From Saccharomycopsis fibuligera x Saccharomycopsis cf. fibuligera (taxonomy: Eukaryota > Ascomycota > Saccharomycetes > Ascoideales > Saccharomycopsidaceae), in assembly GCA_001936135.1 (NCBI GenBank), contig CP012820.1, positions 1,364,001 to 1,428,000 of the forward strand: a DNA stretch of 64,000 nucleotides, in the 5' to 3' direction. The first letter of the stretch is position 1. Each line of letters starts with the position of its first letter. This document shows, in pieces, positions 30,337 through 39,204 of this stretch. Under the pieces are notes generated by a model. That model had not been told where the DNA came from and searched no databases. It saw only the letters and a program-made list of their open reading frames with translations. The position numbers were made by a program, and so were the translations under genes.

Positions 30337-30829
30337 GGTATACCAGTATCCTAAAAAAGCCTGGCACGTTTTTTTGACAAGATGGATATATAGGCACACG
30401 GCGGCTTGATGTGGATGTCAGCATCACATCCCGCTTTCACCAAAAAATTACGGCAATCGGTGATATTGACTAGAGTTTACAACGAGTGAATTGGAGGGGT
30501 TGCCCTCTGTATGCCTGATGCATGCATCACATAGCGTCAATACACATGTCATATGACTATGTTTACTTTTCGTGAAAACGAAAACAAAAGACAGGAAACA
30601 GAAAATAATTTATAATAAAATGGAGTAGAGTAAAGTCAAGAGACACAAGTGCACAGGAGAGACGACCGGACTGCGTGGATCAGTATAACTATCATACAGC
30701 TTTACCCACATCGCAAGTGCTGTTAATACTCTTCAGCTTCATTGCGTCATAATATACACCACAGCTTATGTATCCATGAATGTCGCTAAGCAGTCGTTCC
30801 ACCAATACACCAAATAACCAACCAAGATA
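30337..30829. other. Divergent promoter of SET1 and MPS1
   Basis: 493 bp. A 14-bp perfect palindrome TGATGCATGCATCA is at 30516-30529. No MCB is present. No small gene seen. Confidence 0.55.
30516..30529. promoter_or_regulatory. 14-bp palindrome TGATGCATGCATCA
   Basis: Perfectly self-complementary, near the middle of the shared promoter. GCATGC is a core of several yeast regulator sites; the binding protein is unknown. Confidence 0.4.
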
Positions 30830-33106
30830 ATGAGTAAGTCGATGTACGACTCAGACGAAGAGCTGTTCTTTGAGCCTCCCAAGCTATCTCAGTACAGCAT
30901 GGCTTTATTGAATGACAACAAAGAGAATGTGCCTGGTAATATGCTTAGTGATTTAAAGAATGGAGAATTTGTTGCTGAAAATGCTGACCTTAAATACTTG
31001 GATCATGATAACGATATAATAATACCGGAACGCGAAACAGCGGTAAACGTTCATAAGTTGTCAGATAGAGCGAACACAGTTTCTAATGCAGACAGCAGCA
31101 CCAAGGCATCTAAGAAACGGTCATTTCAAGGTCTGCGATTATCTTCAAGTAGGCTGGGACATAACCCTATCGGCCACCCAAGACGCGTTTCGAGCAGAAA
31201 GAGTAGCACTGAAGCTAATGAAATAAATTTTGAGAATAATAAAAAAGGAATACATAATAACGAAAACAATACTATTTTGGAACAGAGAAAATCACCTCCT
31301 AAGGAGCAGGATGAAGATCATACAAATAGCAATTCTTCTCATTCTCATGTTGGCGGATTCACAAACCATGAGAGCAATACCGTTACCAATGAAACCAGTA
31401 CAACAGAGCTAGAGAAACAGTATTTTGATAACCTAACAGCAGAAGAATATATAAGGCTTAACAATATACCCTCAACACAGATACCTAGCGTACTACATGC
31501 TTATAAGCAGTACATTACAAAATCACAAATACTGCATGCTGAAGAAGACAAAGATGGTCGACAAGTACAGGTTTATAATAATAGGCAAAACGAACAAGAA
31601 TTATATGAGCAGCTAAGACAGGATAGGGCCAAGCAAGAGGCTCTAGAGATGGAGTTGGAAAAAAAACAGCTACTTGAGGCAGAAAGACATAGAAGAGAAG
31701 AGAAGCGGATTGAAGAGCAAAAGTTGAAAAAGGAACGACTAGAAAATCTTCGAATACAAGAGGAGGCTAGAGAAGCATTGAAAAAAGAACAAGAAAAAAG
31801 GATTAAAGAAAAGGAGTTTGAAAAGCAGCGAAAAAGAGAGCAAGAAAGACAAGAAGAGCAACAAAAAGAAAGACTAGCATTTGCTCAACAGCAAAGAGAA
31901 AGACAGCGATTATTTCAGGAAGAACAGGAGCGAATGAGAAGAAAAGATAAAGTAAATTTAGGTAACATAGGGGCTGATATTGATCGTCATGAAGCCTTAC
32001 AAAGCCACAAATCATTTGCGCAAACTCAAAGGGAGCATTTTAATGTTATAAAAAGTGTCGAAACAGTCCCATTGAAACAAAATGATTATCAACGAACTTC
32101 TCAAAACAGAGTTATCGTAATTAATGGAACAAACTATGAGAGTCTAGAGCTCATTGGTAAAGGAGGCTCTTCTAAGGTGTATAAAGTCAAATCATTAGCC
32201 AACAATAAAGTATATGCAGTTAAGGAAGTTATGTTCGATGAGTTTGATGAAGCAACTACAAAGGGGTTCAAAGGCGAGATAGAATTGCTTGTTAGAATGA
32301 GGGAAAAAAAGAGGATTGTGAGGCTTGTTGACTATTCAATGCAGGATGGCTGCTTATATCTTATTATGGAATGTGGTGATAATGATTTAGCTCGTGTCTT
32401 GAACAACAGATCCAAATATCCATTAGATATAAACGCTGTTAGATTTCACACCAAAGAGCTATTTATGTGTGTTCAGGAAGTTCATGATGCTGGTATAGTG
32501 CATTCAGATTTAAAGCCTGCAAATTTCCTATTTGTTAAAGGTGTTATGAAAGTGATTGACTTTGGAATATCCAACGCGGTACCAGAACACACTGTAAATA
32601 TTTATAGGGATACGCAAATTGGAACACCTAATTATATGGCGCCCGAAGCATTAGTTGACGCAAATGTTCCTAGTGCTACAAATCCTAATGGGACTTGGAA
32701 AGTTGGAAGGCCCTCTGATATATGGTCATGTGGCTGTATTGTTTACCAAATGATATATGGACAACCGCCGTATGCACATTTTAATGGTAATCAGCGACTA
32801 TTTGCTATTATGAATCCTGAAATTCAAATAAGTTACCCAGAAAAAGGTTTAGGAAACATACGAGTTCCAAAGTCCGCTATTCAATTGATGAAATCTTGCT
32901 TGCAACGGGACCCAAAACAAAGACTGACAGCCGAGGAACTTTTGAAGGGGTCATTTCTTAACCCTAGAGTTATTACCGAGCAGTTTTTGCAAGATCTTAT
33001 TGGTTCTGCTATTCAGTATGGTGCGTCTAATGGTAGCGTAACCAAGCAAGAAGTTAATGCTTTAGCTTCAGATGTGTGGGATAAAATACTTAGTTTGAAT
33101 TATTAG
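30830..33106 (+). CDS. MPS1: Spindle-checkpoint kinase Mps1
   Basis: 758 residues. The N-terminal 200 residues are disordered. A long Glu/Gln/Arg/Lys coiled coil covers about 255-380. The dual-specificity kinase domain is at about 436-705: glycine loop IGKGGSSKVY, Lys in VYAVKEV, the Mps1-type catalytic loop HSDLKPANF (HSD instead of HRD), DFGISNA, and an activation segment ending GTPNYMAPEAL. The coiled coil could hold kinetochore contacts. Mps1 duplicates the spindle pole body and drives the spindle assembly checkpoint by phosphorylating Spc105/KNL1 and Mad1. Early residues include DNKENVP, a KEN box suggesting APC-dependent turnover. The intact catalytic residues indicate an active kinase. 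Confidence 0.96.
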   Translation: MSKSMYDSDEELFFEPPKLSQYSMALLNDNKENVPGNMLSDLKNGEFVAENADLKYLDHDNDIIIPERETAVNVHKLSDRANTVSNADSSTKASKKRSFQGLRLSSSRLGHNPIGHPRRVSSRKSSTEANEINFENNKKGIHNNENNTILEQRKSPPKEQDEDHTNSNSSHSHVGGFTNHESNTVTNETSTTELEKQYFDNLTAEEYIRLNNIPSTQIPSVLHAYKQYITKSQILHAEEDKDGRQVQVYNNRQNEQELYEQLRQDRAKQEALEMELEKKQLLEAERHRREEKRIEEQKLKKERLENLRIQEEAREALKKEQEKRIKEKEFEKQRKREQERQEEQQKERLAFAQQQRERQRLFQEEQERMRRKDKVNLGNIGADIDRHEALQSHKSFAQTQREHFNVIKSVETVPLKQNDYQRTSQNRVIVINGTNYESLELIGKGGSSKVYKVKSLANNKVYAVKEVMFDEFDEATTKGFKGEIELLVRMREKKRIVRLVDYSMQDGCLYLIMECGDNDLARVLNNRSKYPLDINAVRFHTKELFMCVQEVHDAGIVHSDLKPANFLFVKGVMKVIDFGISNAVPEHTVNIYRDTQIGTPNYMAPEALVDANVPSATNPNGTWKVGRPSDIWSCGCIVYQMIYGQPPYAHFNGNQRLFAIMNPEIQISYPEKGLGNIRVPKSAIQLMKSCLQRDPKQRLTAEELLKGSFLNPRVITEQFLQDLIGSAIQYGASNGSVTKQEVNALASDVWDKILSLNY

Positions 33107-33646
33107 TTTTGTATTATAAGATTATAAGGTTTTTAGAGTTTAGAGTGTTTTTTTGTTGTTTTGTTCTTGATTTTTATTCTGTTAATTTTTGATTTCCCGG
33201 TTTGGTTCTTTGCTTAATTTTCTCTTCTATGGTTTTTCTATTACTTACGCTTATACATATACAGATTTAGATAATTGCATAATGATGATACCATATATTT
33301 CATGAAAGGACATGGTGATGTGTGTAAACACAACTTCATGTTTTTCCTTTTAATTCAATTTCTATTATTTTCCAATAAGATGTAAGTTTTATTTTTTATT
33401 TAAAAATTTGAATTTAACATTCTTGAAATTTTGTTTCTCCGACAAGACAGTAGTAAATGGCTAGGAGATTATGTACGGAACAGCGCCTTGTAATGTAGAT
33501 TGAATGGATACAGTTTATTTTGGTTAATTCTACAAAAAGGAAAACACAAAACTTAAAAAAATTAAAAGACGAAAAAACGGTTAAAATGAATAAAAAGAAA
33601 AAAATATTGAGAACGCATCACCTTCGTTTCAGTCATCTTATATAAC
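33107..33646. other. Convergent intergenic region, nothing specific seen
   Basis: 540 bp between the 3' ends of MPS1 and ARP2. T-rich at the left and A-rich near 33535-33605; no gene or repeat that I can support. Confidence 0.5.
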
Positions 33647-34819
33647 TCATCTAGGCCCAAACTTAGTTTCTAAGATTCTTGGACCCTGCTCTTCCCATTC
33701 TTGCTTTGTTAACCACATATGTTCCTTATCAGCCATAATGTTGGCCAAAATAGAACCACCATTAAACACCAAATTTTTTCTTCTTGGAGGATCTTCAATT
33801 CTTACTTTAAAGTTAGGCAATCTGGAGGGATCATTTTTCAAAACTCTAGTAAACCACAATTGTTTCAACTCTTTTTCCAATCTGGATGGTAAACCAGGAT
33901 ACATACTAGAACCACCAGATAAGACAATAGATTTAAATAAAGTTGATCTGATATCCACATCACAAGACTGAATAGTATTAAAAAGTGCTTCACCCATACC
34001 TTGTTGCTCAACATCGATTAATTCTGGCTGGAACAAACATTCTGGGGCTTCAAATCTCTCGGAACCAATCTTGATAACTCTACCATCAGGCAATTCGTGC
34101 TGTTTTACTAAAGTGGTTGTGTCTTGAGCCAATTTTGTATCAAAGTCTAAGTCATAGGACACATAACAGAACTTTTCTTTAATCTGTCTCACTGTTTCGA
34201 AGTCAGCAGTTCTATTAAATGCATAACCTCTTCTGAGTAAAAGGTTGATCAAGTTCTTTGTGACGTCTCTACCTGCAATATCCAATCTTCTAGTTTGATG
34301 ATTCAATACCACAGAGTCGTAAACTGGAACAATATGTGTGACACCATCACCGGAATCAACAACGACACCGGAAGAAAGACCTTGACCATAGAGAGCCAAC
34401 ACTGCTTGAATGGCTACATACACACCGCCAAATTGGTATCTTTCAAACATTATCTCACACATGGTCTCTCTGTTTTTCAATGGGTTCATTGGAGGCTCGG
34501 TCAAAAGCACTTTTTTACCCTGAGTATTGACTTTCAATTGATCATAGAAAGAGTAGTCCCACAAGTACTGCATGTCGACCCAATCCTTAATAATACCGTT
34601 TTCCATTGGATAAGAGATTTGTAGCTGTGATCTAACTTCACTGGCCTCAGAACCACACATGATATCCTTGAGTTCGACATTAGAGTTGGTTCTTTCTTCA
34701 GCTCTCAATATTGGTCTCCCTACAATCGATGGGAATGTATGTTCTGGAAAGTTTTTACCACCGTATCCTATCTTGACAAAACCGGTACCTTGATCGAGCA
34801 CGATTGGAGCTTCAGACAT
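33647..34819 (-). CDS. ARP2: Actin-related protein Arp2
   Basis: 390 residues, the normal Arp2 size, without introns. Actin-fold nucleotide motifs are visible: phosphate 1 [15 protein letters not shown] near residue 7, phosphate 2 [16 protein letters not shown] near 155, and the adenosine motif [14 protein letters not shown] near 300. The stretch [15 protein letters not shown] is diagnostic of Arp2. The C-terminus ends KFGPR. Arp2 is the ATP-binding nucleating subunit of the Arp2/3 complex, which builds branched actin at endocytic patches. The start is a clear ATG (MSEAPIVLD). The upstream neighbour on the same strand is LSM1. Confidence 0.97.
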   Translation of the reverse strand: MSEAPIVLDQGTGFVKIGYGGKNFPEHTFPSIVGRPILRAEERTNSNVELKDIMCGSEASEVRSQLQISYPMENGIIKDWVDMQYLWDYSFYDQLKVNTQGKKVLLTEPPMNPLKNRETMCEIMFERYQFGGVYVAIQAVLALYGQGLSSGVVVDSGDGVTHIVPVYDSVVLNHQTRRLDIAGRDVTKNLINLLLRRGYAFNRTADFETVRQIKEKFCYVSYDLDFDTKLAQDTTTLVKQHELPDGRVIKIGSERFEAPECLFQPELIDVEQQGMGEALFNTIQSCDVDIRSTLFKSIVLSGGSSMYPGLPSRLEKELKQLWFTRVLKNDPSRLPNFKVRIEDPPRRKNLVFNGGSILANIMADKEHMWLTKQEWEEQGPRILETKFGPR

Positions 34820-35207
34820 GATGGCCGCTATATGTGATTATAGTGTTTGTTAAAAACTTGATGTTTTTTAGGCAATTACTTGTATAAGGGTTTTGCTTCA
34901 CGCTAAGCAATGGTAATGACGTTTTGAGTGCTCGCCACGTTAACAATGTTGAGGCCGTCCGCGCACATCCGTCAATTGAATTCAGTTCGCTTCAGCTACT
35001 GCCCCTATAACAAAACTAGCGTCTGGAGCTGGTTAAGCAGCGCTGGTGATACGTCACGATACTTTTACATAAACTACGCGCACACTACAACCAGTACAAC
35101 ATCACCACATCAAACAGCTAAATGTCCATCAACAAACAGATTTTCAAAAACAAATTCCTATTGTCTTCTATTCGTACGTAACATGCCATAATATACACAT
35201 CTCCCAC
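34820..35207. other. ARP2 promoter and LSM1 3' region
   Basis: 388 bp between two minus-strand genes. An 87-codon plus-strand open frame at 34928 shows no recognisable protein character and is probably chance. Confidence 0.5.
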
Positions 35208-35775
35208 CTAATACAAGTCTGCTTTGGAAAAATCGCTCGTGAAACCCTTCTGCTGATACGCTTTAGCATTGTTCTTGCCCTGTTGGATTTTCTCTTTATT
35301 TATCTTGTTCAACTTTTCTTTGGCCTCCTTGTAGTCAATCTGTTGCAAATCTTTCAAATGTTCATTTTCTTCGTCCAAGTCAAGTTCTCCAAACATCACC
35401 ACGTTTTCGCCTCTAATTAAGAAATTATCCTCGCTTTGTTCTCCGTATTCCTTCTCTTCTAGCAAGTAAATTCGCTCTATTGTGTCTTGTATAACCAAGT
35501 TTGCATATTGGTCGAAAGTTCTCAAGATGCCAAACAAGTTTCTGCCGTCTCTTAGCAAGACAAACACACGCTCTGTAAATAATAATGTGTTAATACTAAG
35601 AAATCGTTGAAATGAAGCATCAAAATAACATCAACATACTGTTTAATGAGCCGATGATGGCGGCCGACGTGGTGAAGGCATATTGCTCTAGATAGAGATT
35701 ATCCACCCCCAGGGTTATGTCATTAACGGAGTTATTGGCTGGTCTGGCAACAAACTGGTTAAAATTCCCTGACAT
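35208..35775 (-). CDS. LSM1: Sm-like protein Lsm1
   Basis: Two exons, 35640-35775 and 35208-35572, encode 166 residues. The spliced product starts MSGNFNQFVARP, and its Sm1 motif runs LYLEQYAFTTSAAIIGSLNKRVFVLLRDGRNLFGILRTFDQYANLVIQD. The Sm2 motif is FLIRGENVVMFGE. The Lys/Gln-rich C-terminal tail is the Lsm1-specific extension that helps RNA binding. Lsm1 replaces Lsm8 in the cytoplasmic Lsm1-7 ring, which with Pat1 binds deadenylated mRNA 3' ends and promotes decapping in P-bodies. The first 45 codons, including the start of the Sm fold, lie in the upstream exon, so the intron is required. The gene is divergent from a mitochondrial-like gene 334 bp away. Confidence 0.93.
35573..35639 (-). 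other. LSM1 intron (67 nt)
   Basis: Donor GTATGT, TATTAAC branch-like site and TTTACAG acceptor. It is phase 1: A joins AG to form a Lys codon inside the Sm1 motif. Confidence 0.88.
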
Positions 35776-36109
35776 TATTCTATACTATTACTATTGTTAT
35801 GGTTATAGTTGTCTTCTGCATTCACTGTATTTACGTCCCCATCAGCATTTGGCTGTCTAGTGCTTTGCGTTTTGGGCTTTTTCTTTCTCTCTGTCGCTGC
35901 TGCAACTCGGGAAGTCCAGTCTGTAGCTGGACCCCAGCGAGGTTGCCCGGTGAATAATCCGCAGAAAAATATATTCCGGAGGTATGGGCCCAACCGTACA
36001 AATGGTATATATTCCCGTCGCGGATGCGGAAAAAGCTGGATATTGGCAAACTGCGTTGCTTTATACAGTTCCAAAAGAGGCATGACTGAATCAAGCTGAC
36101 ATCCATAGA
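35776..36109. other. Divergent promoter of LSM1 and the gene at 36110
   Basis: 334 bp. Open frames of 123 and 110 codons on the minus strand overlap each other and the start of the plus-strand gene; I treat them as chance. Confidence 0.5.
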
Positions 36110-37381
36110 ATGGAAAACATAGCCAAGACTTGCACAACCATTGCAATTATGAATACCATACAAAGATCGCTCGGAGCTAGAGCACTGCTGCTAGCGTGGC
36201 AGTTTTCGTCTCAACGAAGCATCGCTTCTGCTGCTCATACGAGGCTTCTGTCCCCATCCAAATTTAGTCCCACATCAATCATGTTCACCAGTCAACCGCA
36301 ATGTCTAGTCCCGCAACAGAAAGCAGCTTCTATGTTGATATTTCGCAACTCATTTTCTGAATTGAGCAACTCTGCAAGAAGAGGACCATTGGGTTTGCTC
36401 CATAATACGAATATCTTCAAATTAAGACATGATTTCAAAAAAATTGCTCCTTGCCATCACCGTCTCATTCCGAAAAATCAGGTCCGTGAATATTACCGAG
36501 GCAGAAACAACTTCAACCAAAATCTGGGCAGTGGCAGTGATTTTTTAGCCTCTTTGCTAATAAGATTCTTTTTAGTTGTGAGAAGCATTTGGAGGCTAGT
36601 TCCAGATTTTTTGAAATTGTTTTTAGGATTCGTGGTTGTCTCGTACTTTTTGATCTTTATTGCATTGCCGGTGCTTTTCGTCGGTTTACCAATTTTGATC
36701 ATCCTTGGCTACTTGTATTCAAGAGGAAGATCGTTGGTGAACTCTAGAGTCTCTAAATTATACACCGAATACTTGAGCAACTCTTCTTTGAAACTCACTG
36801 GCCAAAGCAAAGTGGGCTTCAATAATTATAACCATCCAGCAAAACTTCACAGATTGCATTCTTTGGTGAATAGAAGAATAAATCTAGCTTTTGAATTTAA
36901 TGAAAACAATATTCAAAATATGTTAAAAAATATCGCCAGTACTAAAGATAGCTTTATTGATAATAGATCATTTGATTCTCGACTCAAGTTATCGGACCCA
37001 ATATCAATAAAGTCTGAATCTGATGTGAGTGGCACTTTAAATATCAATAGCAGCAAGTTTGATTCTTTGATAATTTATGAATTTTGGCTACTTGAAACCG
37101 ACTTCAGAGACTCTAAGCAGCACAAGACCGTCGCTCAGGCTAACTTGATTGTTGGTAGGCCTAAAAATGACAGGGGCGGATTGGACGAAAATGACCAAAT
37201 TTTTGAAGAACTATTTCTGAATCACATTGAAGAAGAAGATCAGCCATTCATTATTGAAATAATTCCTCTGGGATTGAGCTTGAAGAGATACGTTATAAAT
37301 ACCAACAGTGCTTATGATAACCCTACTACTGACAGAATCATTACCATTAGCAACTACAAGACTAAAACTTACGATGACTAG
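36110..37381 (+). CDS. Probable mitochondrial membrane protein, unrecognised
   Basis: 423 residues. The first 120 residues are rich in Arg, Ser, Ala and Leu with almost no acidic residues, typical of a mitochondrial targeting sequence; Met14 (base 36149) is an alternative start that leaves a stronger amphipathic leader. A broad hydrophobic region at about 153-205 (LLIRFFLVVRSIW; FLGFVVVSYFLIFIALPVLFVGLPILIILGYLY) makes one or two membrane helices. The 200-residue C-terminal domain is soluble, mixed alpha/beta in look, without a motif I recognise. I infer an inner-membrane protein with a soluble domain on one side. The family is unknown to me. Confidence 0.7.
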   Translation: MENIAKTCTTIAIMNTIQRSLGARALLLAWQFSSQRSIASAAHTRLLSPSKFSPTSIMFTSQPQCLVPQQKAASMLIFRNSFSELSNSARRGPLGLLHNTNIFKLRHDFKKIAPCHHRLIPKNQVREYYRGRNNFNQNLGSGSDFLASLLIRFFLVVRSIWRLVPDFLKLFLGFVVVSYFLIFIALPVLFVGLPILIILGYLYSRGRSLVNSRVSKLYTEYLSNSSLKLTGQSKVGFNNYNHPAKLHRLHSLVNRRINLAFEFNENNIQNMLKNIASTKDSFIDNRSFDSRLKLSDPISIKSESDVSGTLNINSSKFDSLIIYEFWLLETDFRDSKQHKTVAQANLIVGRPKNDRGGLDENDQIFEELFLNHIEEEDQPFIIEIIPLGLSLKRYVINTNSAYDNPTTDRIITISNYKTKTYDD

Positions 37382-37461
37382 TTCGTGGTGCTAGATATAT
37401 CCTTTTACCCTGTAATATAGTTTCAAATAGCTACATTTAAAATTGTACAAAATGATAATAA

Positions 37462-37492
<31 letters not shown>

Positions 37493-37586
37493 AATTGTAT
37501 GCTAATATACATTTAGTACAAACTAACTTTAAAGCAAAATGAAACCGAAAATGACAATGAGAAGAACACAAATTGATGATCTAGTA
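37382..37586. repeat. Short convergent spacer with (AAT)n microsatellite
   Basis: 205 bp between convergent genes. AAT/ATA triplets run from about 37452 to 37494, broken by AAAAA in the middle. Confidence 0.75.
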
Positions 37587-38723
37587 TTAGTTGAAGGCAG
37601 GCTGTTTGAATGCAAATGTCAAAAATGACGTATGACTTTTAAGTTCGGCCTCATCTTTAGATACTTCTCTCCATTCGTAACTTGGGTCCCCTTGGTTTAT
37701 TCTCTGACCTTTGCCAAATGGATTAAATCCATTTTTCTTAGCTGACGAATCTTTCTTAGCTGACAAATCTTTCTTGGTTTCATTACTATCTTCTTTCAAA
37801 GCTTGTGCAGCGGTGCGTTTTTCACCAACAGTGGTAGCAGCAACGCTAGTCTTGTCATCATCCCCACTGTTCTGCTCATTTCTCAATCTTTCCTCTTTTT
37901 CTCTTCTCATTTTGGCTAAACCTTCTTTTTTCCTTTGTTGTATGTCTTTAAGTCTAGTAACAACATCGTCAACTCTTTTCACCATATTTTTATGAGATTC
38001 CCATTTTTTATGATTTATTTCAACCAATTCAATTGAATTCCACCCATTATCATTCAATGCGTGTATCGTTTTTTCGACTTGCTCAATGCAAGGGCTAAAA
38101 CAGCATACCGCCACTTTAAGCTCAGGATTTATGACTTTATCCAAATTCGGTATAGCCAACCAAGGAGCTGGAAGATCAAGAAAGATTGCATCGGCATTGA
38201 CTTGCTCACCTTCCACTTCAAAGCCGTTCTTGCAAACGTCTCTATGAGTAAGAGTCAATCTATCCAACCCGTGATCTTGAAACTCTGCCAAAGCTTGCTC
38301 TTGTCTAACTTTATGGAACTCATAAGTGAATAGTTTTCCCTTATCGCCAACAGTTCTGTACAATGAGTGAGTAAAGGATCCTGAACCAGTCCCCGCTTCA
38401 ATGACTCTTGATCCCGGAGTTATGTTCAATTTTTGTGTAATGAATGAGGAATCTGGAGAGTACACGATTTGGGTTCTGTGAGGCAACGACACAGTCCATA
38501 GTTCGGGAGTAGGGTGCAAAAGATAAATAAATCCAAGACCATTATTGCTGGCTATTTGACTGCCGAATCGCTGGCCAATCATTGATTTATGCGGGTAGAT
38601 TCCATATCTTGTGTTCAAGGTCTCAGTGGAGTTGATACGGATTGGCTTGACAAGACCTCTGCTTATCCAAGCAAACACCAAGTCGCCTTCCTCTATCACA
38701 TCCTTGTAATTATTGAATGACAT
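37587..38723 (-). CDS. TRM61: tRNA m1A58 methyltransferase catalytic subunit Trm61 (Gcd14)
   Basis: 378 residues. The N-terminal beta-domain starts YKDVIEEGDLVFAWISRGLVKPI. The SAM-binding motif is VIEAGTGSGSFTHSLY near residue 110, preceded by the family signature LPHRTQIVYSPDSSFI. Motif IV-like DAIFLDLPAPW is near 180. A Lys/Arg/Glu coiled insert lies at about 255-335, and the C-terminus has NPFGKGQRI and SHTSFLTFAFK, both conserved in Trm61. With the partner Trm6 it methylates A58 in the T-loop of tRNAs in the nucleus, including initiator tRNA-Met, which it stabilises. The insert is Lys/Ala-rich with a doubled DSSAKK/DLSAKK unit. The ATG is unambiguous. Confidence 0.95.
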   Translation of the reverse strand: MSFNNYKDVIEEGDLVFAWISRGLVKPIRINSTETLNTRYGIYPHKSMIGQRFGSQIASNNGLGFIYLLHPTPELWTVSLPHRTQIVYSPDSSFITQKLNITPGSRVIEAGTGSGSFTHSLYRTVGDKGKLFTYEFHKVRQEQALAEFQDHGLDRLTLTHRDVCKNGFEVEGEQVNADAIFLDLPAPWLAIPNLDKVINPELKVAVCCFSPCIEQVEKTIHALNDNGWNSIELVEINHKKWESHKNMVKRVDDVVTRLKDIQQRKKEGLAKMRREKEERLRNEQNSGDDDKTSVAATTVGEKRTAAQALKEDSNETKKDLSAKKDSSAKKNGFNPFGKGQRINQGDPSYEWREVSKDEAELKSHTSFLTFAFKQPAFN

Positions 38724-38840
38724 GATGACAACTGTTGAGAAGTGGTACGGTTTAGGTTTTCAGTGAGGTCCATTAATGTTGAAATTCCACAAGTCAATTA
38801 ATAGAAAATTTTTTTATTTTTATCTTTTGCATGCAACCGC

Positions 38841-38857
38841 ATCGCGATGATCGCGAT
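38841..38857. promoter_or_regulatory. Two ATCGCGAT palindromes in tandem
   Basis: ATCGCGAT at 38841-38848 and again at 38850-38857, one base apart. Such CG-containing palindromes are rare in this AT-rich DNA. Confidence 0.45.
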
Positions 38858-38867
38858 CAGGGGCCAT

Positions 38868-38898
38868 GGGCACATAACGAGGGTGTAGCACCCTGTGC
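38868..38898. repeat. Inverted repeat with GGGTG/CACCC stem
   Basis: Inner stem GGGTG and CACCC is separated by TAG, inside an outer GCAC/GTGC pair. It could form a small hairpin. Confidence 0.5.
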
Positions 38899-39204
38899 TT
38901 GACTTGACTTGACTTGTCGATGCGATATTCGCACTTGGTTTCTGTCCGTCTCCACAGACCTAATGAATAAGTGTTCAGGGGTATACAGATGTATATATTT
39001 ATATATATGTGAGATGCGGGAACTTTCTGCTTTGTTTCCTGATTTCTTTTAGCCACTAATTTTTTTTTCCTTTCTTGTATTTTGACAACGGTTGTCCTTG
39101 AGATTATCATTGCAAGCTTGAATTTACCCTTTATATACTTACGAGTATTCACATTTTTGACTCTTTGACTAGTCACTTCTTTTCAACAATTCAGAGACAC
39201 AAAA

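Larger units (their letters stand above)
38724..39204. other. Divergent promoter of TRM61 and the ACAD-like gene
   Basis: 481 bp. Contains twin ATCGCGAT palindromes (38841-38857), a GGGTG-TAG-CACCC hairpin inside a longer GCAC/GTGC stem (38868-38898) and CTTGA repeats (38899-38917). TA-rich alternating sequence follows at 38990-39010. Confidence 0.55.

Noticed and set aside
30337-30399. Extended Set1 N-terminus from the Met at 30399
   Set aside because: The extra residues are hydrophobic and unlike Set1; the Met at 30336 begins a normal hydrophilic N-terminus.
35775-36163. Minus-strand frames of 110-123 codons between LSM1 and the gene at 36110
   Set aside because: They overlap each other and the start of the plus-strand gene, and end exactly in promoter DNA.
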